The notes under the pieces: generated by a model
What the model was told of the DNA's origin: nothing
The model's database searches: none
What the model saw: the letters and a program-made list of their open reading frames with translations, nothing else
Position numbers and translations under genes: made by a program
DNA from: Polaribacter gangjinensis
GTDB lineage: Bacteria > Bacteroidota > Bacteroidia > Flavobacteriales > Flavobacteriaceae
DNA length: 64,000 nucleotides
Reading direction: 5' to 3'
Assembly (NCBI RefSeq): GCF_038024125.1
Contig: NZ_CP150662.1
Coordinates: forward strand, 1,691,501 to 1,755,500
Shown: positions 32,984-40,820 of the stretch, in pieces
Numbering within the stretch: the first letter of the stretch is position 1
Layout of the letters: the number at the start of each line of letters is the position of its first letter

Positions 32984-35032
32984 ATGAAAACAAGAATTAT
33001 AACCTTAATCACATTACTATTCCTGTCTTTTGCTGGAAACGCTCAAATTGACAGAAGTAAACAACCTAAACCAGGACCTTCACCAAAAATAAAATTAGGA
33101 AAAGCAGAAACATTTGCCTTAAAAAATGGTTTGAAAGTTATCATGGTAGAAAACCATAAATTGCCAAGAGTTTCTGCAAATTTAACAATTGATAATGATC
33201 CTTATTTTGAAGGAGAAAAAGCAGGACTTTCATCAATGATGGGAAGTTTGCTTGGTAGAGGAACTAAAAATATCACCAAAGATGCTTTTAATGAAAAAGT
33301 AGATTATTACGGAGCAAACGTTTCGTTTTTTAGTTCAGGTGCTTTTGCATCTTCTTTAAAAAGATATTTCCCAGAAATTTTAGGATTGATGGCAGATGGC
33401 GTTAAAAATTCAACTTTTACTCAAGAAGAATTTGACAAACAACAAAAAATCATTTTAGACAATCTTAAAAATAATGAGAAAAACGTAACTTCCATTGCAA
33501 GACGTGTAGAAGATTTATTGACGTATGGAAAAGATCATCCTTATGGAGAATTTACTTCTAAAGAGACTGTAAATAATATCACTTTAAAAGATGTTGTTAA
33601 AAATTACAATGATTTTTACAAACCAAACAACGCTTATTTGGTAATTGTTGGAGATTTTGACACGAAAGAAGTAAAAAAACTCATCAATTCATTATTTGCA
33701 GATTGGCAACCAGGGACAATTCCTGCTTATACATTACCAACTCCAAAAAATGTACCAACTACCGAAATCAATTTTATTGATATGCCAAACGCAGTACAAT
33801 CAGAAATTGCTGTGATTAATAATATCAACTTACAATTAGGAGACAAAGATTATTTTGCTGCAGTATTGGCAAATCAAATTTTAGGTGGTGGTGGAACTGC
33901 TAGATTGTTTCAAAATTTACGTGAAGACAAAGGATATACTTACGGAGCTTATTCAAGTGTAAGACAAAGTAAATATGCAGGAACTTTTAGAGCTTCAACA
34001 AGTGTTAGAAACATGGTTACTGACAGTTCAGTTGTAGAATTGATGAGAGAAATCAACACTATTAGATACAAAAAAGTGTCTGAAGAAGATTTGAAAAATG
34101 TAAAAGAAGAATATATTGGAGGCTTTGTAATGGATGTTCAAAAACCTGCAACTGTAGCTAGTTTTGCATTGAACATGGCAAGATATAATTTACCAAAAGA
34201 CTTTTATGAAACCTATCTTGAAAAAATAAATGCAGTTACGTTGGATGACATTCAAAATGCAGCAATTAAATATTTTCAAGGAGATAAAGCTCGAATTATC
34301 ATCACAGGAAAGGGAATTGATGTGTTGAAAAACTTAGAAAAAACAGATTACGTTATCAACTATTTTGACAAAGAAGGAAATCCGACAGTAAAACCAGCTA
34401 TGACGTTGCCAATTCCTGATGGAATGACTGCTCAAACTGTAGTTGATAAATACTTAGCTGCTATTGGCGGAAAAGACAAAGTAATGGCTGTAAAAACCAT
34501 GATGATGACTGCCAATGCAACCGTACAAGGAACTCCAATTGTAATGACATCAAAAATGGCAACACCTAATAAAACTTTACAAGAAATTTCTGTAATGGGA
34601 AATGTAATGCAAAAAACTGTTTTTGATGGTGAAAAAGGATTTATGGAAGGCAGAGGTCAAAAAATGGATATGCCAGCTGAACAAATTGCAGATGCAAAGG
34701 CAGCAAATGCTATTTTTAGTGATTTGAATTACACTGCAGGAACTTTAGACAGAATTGAACCTGTTGATGGTAAAAACATGATGGTGTTAAAATTCAATAA
34801 CACCGAGGTTTTTTATGATATGACTACTTGGTTAAAAGTACAAGAAGTAAAAACAGTAAAAACTCCAGATGGAAAAGAAGTAAAAGTACCAACAACATTT
34901 GGAGATTACAAAGAAGTAAAAGGAATTAAATTCCCATTTGCAATTGGACAAAAAATGGGTCCTATGGATTTGAATTTTGAAATCAAAGAAATCAAAATAA
35001 ACGAAGGGGTTTCAGAAGCAGACTTTAAATAG
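32984..35032 (+). CDS. M16-like non-catalytic subunit with C-terminal LolA-like domain
   Basis: The 682-residue protein has a signal peptide (MKTRIITLITLLFLSFAGNAQ). The M16 N half (about 40-185) has SSMMGSLLGRGTKN where HxxEH should be, so it is not zinc-active. The M16 C half (about 190-465) contains NNAYLVIVGDFD and ILGGGGTARLFQNLREDKGYTYG. A tail of about 205 residues (475-682, starting TVVDKYLAAIGGKDKVMAVK) resembles the LolA/outer-membrane-lipoprotein-sorting fold. It should pair with the catalytic subunit just upstream, as in mitochondrial processing peptidase. The role of the tail is unknown. Confidence 0.88.
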   Translation: MKTRIITLITLLFLSFAGNAQIDRSKQPKPGPSPKIKLGKAETFALKNGLKVIMVENHKLPRVSANLTIDNDPYFEGEKAGLSSMMGSLLGRGTKNITKDAFNEKVDYYGANVSFFSSGAFASSLKRYFPEILGLMADGVKNSTFTQEEFDKQQKIILDNLKNNEKNVTSIARRVEDLLTYGKDHPYGEFTSKETVNNITLKDVVKNYNDFYKPNNAYLVIVGDFDTKEVKKLINSLFADWQPGTIPAYTLPTPKNVPTTEINFIDMPNAVQSEIAVINNINLQLGDKDYFAAVLANQILGGGGTARLFQNLREDKGYTYGAYSSVRQSKYAGTFRASTSVRNMVTDSSVVELMREINTIRYKKVSEEDLKNVKEEYIGGFVMDVQKPATVASFALNMARYNLPKDFYETYLEKINAVTLDDIQNAAIKYFQGDKARIIITGKGIDVLKNLEKTDYVINYFDKEGNPTVKPAMTLPIPDGMTAQTVVDKYLAAIGGKDKVMAVKTMMMTANATVQGTPIVMTSKMATPNKTLQEISVMGNVMQKTVFDGEKGFMEGRGQKMDMPAEQIADAKAANAIFSDLNYTAGTLDRIEPVDGKNMMVLKFNNTEVFYDMTTWLKVQEVKTVKTPDGKEVKVPTTFGDYKEVKGIKFPFAIGQKMGPMDLNFEIKEIKINEGVSEADFK

Positions 35033-35063
35033 TTTATTTTAAAAAAGGGAAAAGAGTCTTAGT

Positions 35064-35097
35064 AAAGAGTCAAAACATAAAGTTTTGACTCTTTTTT
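35064..35097 (+). terminator. Intrinsic terminator after the M16 pair
   Basis: AAAGAGTCAAAAC (35064-35076) pairs perfectly with GTTTTGACTCTTT (35082-35094), followed by T-run to 35097. It lies between convergent genes. Confidence 0.9.
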
Positions 35098-35106
35098 ATT
35101 TTAATT

Positions 35107-35979
35107 TTATTTGGCTTTGTTTACTAAATACACACCAAGCATAATAATCAATCCTGCTAATAATTGCAGAAAACTCAATTTTTCTCCGTCTAAAGAGCCC
35201 CAAAAAATAGCTACTAAAGGCATTAAATAAGTTACTGATGATGCAAAAACTGGGGTTGAAATTTGCACTAATTTTGTATATAAAACCTTGGCAATTCCTG
35301 TACCAAAAAGCGCTAAAATGACCACATACATCATAGATTGAATTTGAATTTCATTACCAGAAAAAGAGCTAAAAAATCCTGAAAAATACAACACAACAAT
35401 TGCAGGTGGTAACATCATCAAAAAATTCCCGGTAATAATTGCCAAAGCATCTAAATCAGCCAAATGTTTTTTAACCATATTTACATTTATTGCATAGCCA
35501 AATGTGGCAATGATTGGCAACAAAGCAAACCAATAATTTTGATTCGGATTCATAGTTGCTCCTTTTAAAATGAGTATTGATGTTCCAATCAAACCCAATA
35601 AAATTCCTATAAATTGCTTTTTCTTAAAGCCAAAACCAAAAACAACTACTCCCAAAAAAAAGGTGTTAAATGGAGTTAGCGAATTTAATATTGATGCAAT
35701 TGAGCTATCAATCTCTTTAACCGCAAATGAAAATAAAAAAACAGGGAAAAACGTGCCTAAAAATGCGGTGTAAAAAATATATTTCCACTGATGTTTTTGA
35801 ATTTTCTTTAAACTAGAAAACCCAAAAATTAATAGTAAAACAGCAGAAGTTGTGATTCGTAAAGCACTCAAAGTTATAGGCTCAAAACCTACTAAAGCCT
35901 TTTTAATTAAAATGTATGAACTTCCCCAAACTAATGAAAGTATGATGAGAAATAACCATTTTCGTTGTTGTTGATTCAT
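35107..35979 (-). CDS. EamA/DMT-superfamily permease
   Basis: This inner-membrane exporter-like protein has 290 residues and about ten spans in two EamA repeats. The first starts WLFLIILSLVWGSSYILIKKA and the second after NQNYWFALLPIIATFGYAIN. I use ATG at 35979 (MNQQQRKWLFL); an upstream in-frame ATG at 36012 would add eleven residues that do not fit the family. EamA proteins export amino acids, nucleosides or other metabolites; the substrate cannot be told. It ends near the terminator shared with the M16 pair. Confidence 0.88.
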   Translation of the reverse strand: MNQQQRKWLFLIILSLVWGSSYILIKKALVGFEPITLSALRITTSAVLLLIFGFSSLKKIQKHQWKYIFYTAFLGTFFPVFLFSFAVKEIDSSIASILNSLTPFNTFFLGVVVFGFGFKKKQFIGILLGLIGTSILILKGATMNPNQNYWFALLPIIATFGYAINVNMVKKHLADLDALAIITGNFLMMLPPAIVVLYFSGFFSSFSGNEIQIQSMMYVVILALFGTGIAKVLYTKLVQISTPVFASSVTYLMPLVAIFWGSLDGEKLSFLQLLAGLIIMLGVYLVNKAK

Positions 35980-36040
35980 TATAAATATATTGCAAGTGCA
36001 AAATTCCGACAAATACTAAGATAAACTCTTTTAAAATTGA

Positions 36041-36048
36041 TAAATTTG
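36041..36048 (+). promoter_or_regulatory. Promoter -7 element (TAAATTTG) for the HMA lipoprotein
   Basis: TAAATTTG fits TAnnTTTG and lies 26 nt before the ATG at 36074; no -33 box is clear. Confidence 0.5.
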
Positions 36049-36073
36049 TAACATATTTTAATCAGAAAATCTT

Positions 36074-36514
36074 ATGAGAACAAAAAATATCATTTTGAAC
36101 CTTGCAGTAATTTGTTTGATAATTGCAGGTTGTAAAAAAAAAGAAAAACAAGCTACTTTGCCAGTTGAAAAAGCACAAGTTGCTTTGAACATTTCAGGAA
36201 TGACTTGCGAAATTGGTTGTGCAAAAACCATTCAATCTAAATTATCAAAAAAAGAAGGTGTTTTAGATGCCAAAGTTGTTTTTGCAGATAGCATTGCAAC
36301 CATCGAATTTGATGCTAATAAAACATCAGAAAAAGACTTAATCGCTTTTGTTAACGGAATTGCAGGAGGGGATATGTATAAAGCTTCTATCAACAAAAAA
36401 GAAGCGCATTCTTGTACTGAAAAATGCGAAAAAGAATGTGATAACAAATCTGCCACAAAAATGGAATGCAAAAAAGATTGCAAAATGGCTTGTTGTGCTG
36501 ACAAAAAAAGTTAA
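36074..36514 (+). CDS. Heavy-metal-associated (HMA) domain lipoprotein with Cys-rich tail
   Basis: The 146-residue protein has a lipoprotein signal (IIAGC, Cys 20). An HMA-like ferredoxin fold (about 34-105) has the metal loop GMTCEIGCAKT, with C45 and C49 spaced CxxxC rather than the usual CxxC. The Cys-rich tail has C114, C118, C122, C132, C136, C140 and C141 plus H112, which looks metallothionein-like. It probably binds a soft metal such as copper or zinc at the membrane surface. No P-type ATPase or metal regulator is adjacent. It has its own promoter and terminator, so it is a single-gene unit. Confidence 0.85.
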   Translation: MRTKNIILNLAVICLIIAGCKKKEKQATLPVEKAQVALNISGMTCEIGCAKTIQSKLSKKEGVLDAKVVFADSIATIEFDANKTSEKDLIAFVNGIAGGDMYKASINKKEAHSCTEKCEKECDNKSATKMECKKDCKMACCADKKS

Positions 36515-36535
36515 GATTTAATCTTATTGAAAACA

Positions 36536-36564
36536 AAAAAAGCAGGCTTAGTGCCTGCTTTTTT
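36536..36564. terminator. Bidirectional terminator between HMA lipoprotein and beta-helix lipoprotein
   Basis: AAAAGCAGGC (36538-36547) pairs with GCCTGCTTTT (36553-36562), loop TTAGT, with A-run before and T-run after, between convergent genes. Confidence 0.88.
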
Positions 36565-36581
36565 GTTTCTAAACTTTTTTA

Positions 36582-37742
36582 TTAAAAGTTATATCCTGTC
36601 CAGGCAAAAGCAGTTTTGTCTGCGCCTCCTGCTGTTCCTGCAGTTGCATTGATTGTTGCTCCTGTAACTGTTTTATTATCAGCAATGTTTAAACCATTTG
36701 CAGTGTTTCCAACAACTGTAATTGTTGTAGCACCATTAGCATCACCTTTTGAATCTGTCAAGTCAACAAAATCAGCAAAACTAGCTCCAACACCAACTGC
36801 TACATAAGCATTCGTAATTGTTGCAGTAGCACCTCTTCTAATTTTTATAGCATCAGTTAATTCAATTGCAGCATTGTTAATAATTGTAACACCATTGATT
36901 GTAAATACTGATTGATTGATATCAGAAGGAGAGTTTCCATCAAGATTACCATCAGCTTCAATTCCTCTTGGATCAGAAGTTACAGCTACATAACCTGCTT
37001 CTCTAACACCGTATAAATTTGTACAAGTACCGACATAACCTTGTGTAAAATCGAACATATCATCTTTTGCATTTACAACTAAAATGTTTGAAGCATTTAC
37101 TGTACCTCCAAAAAATTCGATTCCGTCATCATCACCATTTAAAATAGCAATATTAGATAATACTGTGCCAGATCCAACACCATTTAAAGTCAATCCATTG
37201 TGCTCAGCTTCGTCATCAATTCTTGCTCCAGTATATTCTAAAATTACATAATTCAAAATTCCTGAATTATCATTAGCTACTGAACCACCAAATAAAATTG
37301 AATTTTTAACTTCAGTTGCTGCGTTACTTTCAGAACCATTTTGACGACTTAATGGTGCTTTTCCATTAATAATTAAACCACCCCAATCACCAGCTTTTGG
37401 ACTTGTAGCGCTTGATGTAAATTTAATGGGATTTGCAGCAGTTCCGTTTGCAATTATTTTTCCACCTTTTTCAACTAAGATGTAAACATCTGTACCACCA
37501 GCTAAAGCGTTAATAGTTACACCTGCTTCAATAGTTAATGTTGCACCTTCTTTTACTAGTAATGCACCAATTAAATTGTGAGCAACTCCTGATTTTAATG
37601 TCAAATCAGATGTTAAATTTCCTGCTAAGTTTTGTACAGTTACTTCTCCACCTACATTTGTATTGTTATCATCATCACTTAATGAACATCCTGTAAAGAT
37701 TAATGAAGCGATTGTTACGATTGATAAAATTGTTTTTTTCAT
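36582..37742 (-). CDS. Predicted beta-helix lipoprotein, partner of the TonB receptor
   Basis: This 386-residue lipoprotein (MKKTILSIVTIASLIFTGC, Cys 19) has repeated short strands and Gly/Asn/Asp turns (GALLVKEGATLTIEAGVTIN, SNIAILNGDDDGIEFFGGTV), the look of a right-handed parallel beta-helix. I do not recognise a named family with confidence, and no catalytic signature stands out. Acidic clusters (DDDGIEF, KDDMFDF) could bind Ca2+. It follows a TonB receptor by 108 nt but has its own promoter with an 11-bp TAACAA/TAATGT array, as in the phosphate-transporter region. I infer it is a surface binding protein for that receptor. Confidence 0.72.
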   Translation of the reverse strand: MKKTILSIVTIASLIFTGCSLSDDDNNTNVGGEVTVQNLAGNLTSDLTLKSGVAHNLIGALLVKEGATLTIEAGVTINALAGGTDVYILVEKGGKIIANGTAANPIKFTSSATSPKAGDWGGLIINGKAPLSRQNGSESNAATEVKNSILFGGSVANDNSGILNYVILEYTGARIDDEAEHNGLTLNGVGSGTVLSNIAILNGDDDGIEFFGGTVNASNILVVNAKDDMFDFTQGYVGTCTNLYGVREAGYVAVTSDPRGIEADGNLDGNSPSDINQSVFTINGVTIINNAAIELTDAIKIRRGATATITNAYVAVGVGASFADFVDLTDSKGDANGATTITVVGNTANGLNIADNKTVTGATINATAGTAGGADKTAFAWTGYNF

Positions 37743-37779
37743 TGTATTTGTTAGTTTATTAAATAATTTATTTATGCTG

Positions 37780-37834
37780 CAAAGTTGGGTTTATAACGTT
37801 CTCTGGTCTTTATGTAAACATTAAAGAATTGTTA
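37780..37834 (-). promoter_or_regulatory. Lipoprotein promoter: 11-bp repeat array plus -7 element CAACTTTG
   Basis: On the minus strand hexamers TAACAA (37834), TAATGT (37823) and TAAAGA (37812) are spaced exactly 11 bp. The last starts 25 nt upstream of the -7-like CAACTTTG (37780-37787), which departs from TAnnTTTG at its first base. GCAGCATAAA follows, as in the endonuclease promoter. The spacing is the same as in the other arrays of this window. Confidence 0.55.
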
Positions 37835-37850
37835 TAAAAAATGCTTTTAT

Positions 37851-40559
37851 TTAAAAATTATACGAAAATCCTAAACTTAAGTTAACACCTCTTTTAAAAT
37901 TACTTAACACAACAGTATCTCCTCCATTAAAGCCAGCTCTTGATAACTGAAAATCAGGATTTAACAAGTTTGTAGCTTTTAATTTAATACTGTAGTTTTT
38001 ATTAAATTCATACGATGAAACCAAATCAAGTGTTGGAATTCCTTTTTCTAAAATGTTTTCAAAACCTCTTGTTCCAATAGAATATACTCTTTCACTGAAA
38101 TAATTAAATACTAAAGATGAAATCAACGTATTGTCATTGTATTTTTTATTAAAAGTAATATCCGCATTCATTAAAAATGGGGTAGCTCCTTCTAATTGAC
38201 TAGTTGCGCTAGTAAATTGTGCAATAGAACCTTTGTCTAAATTCACGTTCGAAAACAAAACTGATGAATTTAAACCACCAATAATTTCAAAATCTTTATC
38301 TTCTACTTTATAAATACTTTTTCTAGCTTCTAATTCAAAACCATACACACTTGCGTCGTTTCCAACATTTAAATAGGTAAGAGTATTTCCTCCTGAAGGA
38401 ATCTCAGTTCTTGCGATTGGGTTTTGAATAAATTTATAAAAACCTGTTACAGAGATCAATTCTGATGAAGACATATAATATTCATATTTTGCATCGAAAT
38501 TATAATTGTCAGAAGGTTTTAAATCAGGATTACCTTGAGATGAAAAAGTTACATCTTGATATTTAAAAGGTGCAGTTTCTTTAAACTGTGGAAATGTATA
38601 CGATTGACTTCCTGCAATTCTTAAAATACTATTCTCGTTAAAATTATATTTTAAATTAAAGTTTGGTAAAATATAGGTTCTATCTAAATTTGATGCACCA
38701 TCAATTGACGATTGAGCAATATTGGTATTGTACGTAACTCTTTGTTGTGCTTTTTCGAATCTACCACCCACAGAAGCAATTAAATTATCACCCAATTGAT
38801 ATACTAAATTTGCAAAAGCACCAAATATTTGTCTTTTTCCTCTGTATGTAAAAGGCACAAATGCTACTGGACTTGTTGCGCTTCCTCTACCAGTTTCTAA
38901 CTCAAAAACATTAGTATCAATAGAATTTTGATTGAAAACTGCATCAGGATTATTGATATCAATAGGAACTCTTGTAGAAAAATCATGGTTAAAAATTGTT
39001 GCAGAAAACAAACGCTCAGTATATCTGTAGTCACCACCAAATTCTAAAGTGGTAATTTCATCTTCATCCTTTTTCAATTTGTAATCAAACTTACCTCTAG
39101 CTGCATAATCATTTTCTTCTAATTTAGAAAAATAACGCTCGTTTTCACCAGCAGAATTGGTTTGTGGATTGTAAAAACCGTCTCTAAAAAGATATTTATT
39201 TGTTCTACGATCTGGCTCATTTCCTCTAATGAAGTTTAATGACCCTTTTGCTTCGAAATTTAATCTATCTGAAAATTTATAATTAGTGATTAATTGATTC
39301 ACATACAACTCGTTATTATTGGTTTGTTGTCTTCTTTGAAACTCTAAATCACCATCTTGTTCAGGATTATTAAACCCGAAATAATCGCCAATAGATTGTT
39401 TGTTATCGTGGATAAATAAATGATTATAGGCAATAGAATGACCTCCATTAAATTTATAATTTAGGTTTGCCATTAAAATTTGCGAAACATTGTATTCATA
39501 TTTTGAAAATGATTGATCTTGAAAAATTTCACCAGCACTTGTAGTTTGCTTGATGTTTCCATCAATAAAATTGTAACTACCGTTAAAACCTCCTACCAAG
39601 AAAAAACTAAAACTATCATCTTTAATATCGTATTTTTTTCCTGCAGAGAATGAAAAACTATTGTCTAACTGAAAATTTTGACTGTTTGGTTTCCAAGAAT
39701 TTCCGAAAGTATATTGTGTTAAATCATTTACAGGAATGCCTAATTTTTGTGTTCCGAAAGCATTGTTACCATCAATAGTTAAAAACTCCTCAGAAACTGT
39801 TTGCGTATTTGCACCCAATGAAACTCCGAAATTAAAAAGACTTCTTTTGTCTAATTCTTTGGAAGAAATATCAATATTTGCTCCACCAACATCACCATAA
39901 ATATCTGATGAAAATACCTTATTTACTCCAATATTTTTGATGATTCCTGCGTCAAAAAAATCCAAAGAAATATTTTTATACTCAGGATCTTCAGATGGTA
40001 AAGGCAATCCATTTAATGTTGTAGAATTGTATCTATCACCCAAACCTCTTACTATGACATTTTTAGAACCTTTAGAAACTCCAGCAGTTTTTGTAACTGC
40101 ACCCTCAGCATCAGAAACCCCTTTAATAGACAATTCTTGTGCACCAATGGCAGTTTTAATTGAAACTGATTTTTTTTGTTCTAAAATTAAAGCGCTTGCT
40201 TTTTCTTTACTTGTATTTGCGGTAATTTTTACCTCATCTAACGAAACGCCTTCTTCAGCAGACAATAATTGATTGATGGTAACTGTTTGCCCAGCTTTTA
40301 TTGAAAATGGTTTTTCGACTGTTTTGTATCCTAAAAAACTAAAAACTACAATGTGATTTCCTGCTGGAACTTGAATTGTATACCTTCCATCAAAATCAGT
40401 TGTAGCACCAATTGTTGTTCCTTTTATTAGCACATTTGCAAATGGTAATACCTCGTTATTTGCTTCTTTATCAGTTATAATACCTGTTAATGTTCCTTTA
40501 CTTTGTGCGTTCAAAAATTGACAAAAAACAAGTGATAATAAAATTAATAAATTTCTCAT
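37851..40559 (-). CDS. TonB-dependent receptor with carboxypeptidase-like N-terminal domain
   Basis: This 902-residue outer membrane receptor has a signal peptide (1-18, to LNAQ) and a carboxypeptidase regulatory-like domain (about 20-108: GIITDKEANNEVLPFANVLI). The plug (about 130-240) contains KNVIVRGLGDRYNSTTLNGL, and the barrel ends GVNLSLGFSYNF. It is divergent from the PiT phosphate transporter. Both promoters carry the same TAACAT arrays, while a lipoprotein gene follows. Uptake of a phosphorus compound or phosphate-bearing chelate is a reasonable guess from regulation; the ligand is not shown. Confidence 0.92.
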   Translation of the reverse strand: MRNLLILLSLVFCQFLNAQSKGTLTGIITDKEANNEVLPFANVLIKGTTIGATTDFDGRYTIQVPAGNHIVVFSFLGYKTVEKPFSIKAGQTVTINQLLSAEEGVSLDEVKITANTSKEKASALILEQKKSVSIKTAIGAQELSIKGVSDAEGAVTKTAGVSKGSKNVIVRGLGDRYNSTTLNGLPLPSEDPEYKNISLDFFDAGIIKNIGVNKVFSSDIYGDVGGANIDISSKELDKRSLFNFGVSLGANTQTVSEEFLTIDGNNAFGTQKLGIPVNDLTQYTFGNSWKPNSQNFQLDNSFSFSAGKKYDIKDDSFSFFLVGGFNGSYNFIDGNIKQTTSAGEIFQDQSFSKYEYNVSQILMANLNYKFNGGHSIAYNHLFIHDNKQSIGDYFGFNNPEQDGDLEFQRRQQTNNNELYVNQLITNYKFSDRLNFEAKGSLNFIRGNEPDRRTNKYLFRDGFYNPQTNSAGENERYFSKLEENDYAARGKFDYKLKKDEDEITTLEFGGDYRYTERLFSATIFNHDFSTRVPIDINNPDAVFNQNSIDTNVFELETGRGSATSPVAFVPFTYRGKRQIFGAFANLVYQLGDNLIASVGGRFEKAQQRVTYNTNIAQSSIDGASNLDRTYILPNFNLKYNFNENSILRIAGSQSYTFPQFKETAPFKYQDVTFSSQGNPDLKPSDNYNFDAKYEYYMSSSELISVTGFYKFIQNPIARTEIPSGGNTLTYLNVGNDASVYGFELEARKSIYKVEDKDFEIIGGLNSSVLFSNVNLDKGSIAQFTSATSQLEGATPFLMNADITFNKKYNDNTLISSLVFNYFSERVYSIGTRGFENILEKGIPTLDLVSSYEFNKNYSIKLKATNLLNPDFQLSRAGFNGGDTVVLSNFKRGVNLSLGFSYNF

Positions 40560-40581
40560 TTTATATGTTTAAATTATTGTG

Positions 40582-40659
40582 CAAAAGTCTGCCTGTTTTG
40601 TAAAGTGTATGTTAGTTGTAAATTATCGTTCAATTAATAGATTGTTAACTGAATGTTAC
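40582..40659 (-). promoter_or_regulatory. TonB receptor promoter: five-hexamer 11-bp array plus -7 element GACTTTTG
   Basis: On the minus strand TAACAT (40659), TAACAA (40648), TAATTG (40637), TAATTT (40626) and TAACAT (40614) follow at steps of 11, 11, 11 and 12 bp. The last begins exactly 25 nt upstream of GACTTTTG (40582-40589), a -7 element with one mismatch, 22 nt before the start. No -33 TTTG is present. It is the longest array in the window. Confidence 0.6.
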
Positions 40660-40755
40660 TAGCGTTTGATTGAAATAGTATCATTTTCAATGAAATCCTT
40701 TAGAATCATAGCAATAAATGATGTTTTAAAATCCGTAAAAAAGTGTTAAATTTGA

Positions 40756-40799
40756 TAACATTAAGATAACATTCTGAATTTTAGGAGTAATTACCTTTG
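40756..40799 (+). promoter_or_regulatory. PiT promoter: TAACAT 11-bp direct repeat plus -7 element TACCTTTG
   Basis: TAACAT at 40756 and 40767 lie in perfect 9-bp copies GATAACATT, 11 bp apart. The second starts 25 nt before TACCTTTG (40792-40799), an exact TAnnTTTG, 21 nt before the ATG. Sited before a phosphate transporter, this is the best candidate PHO-type box here. Confidence 0.65.
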
Positions 40800-40820
40800 T
40801 GGCTTTAAATAAAATTAAAA

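Noticed and set aside
36049..36065. TAACAT near the HMA lipoprotein start as another member of the 11-bp arrays
   Set aside because: It is downstream of the -7 element, and the next similar hexamer is 10 bp away, so the geometry does not fit.
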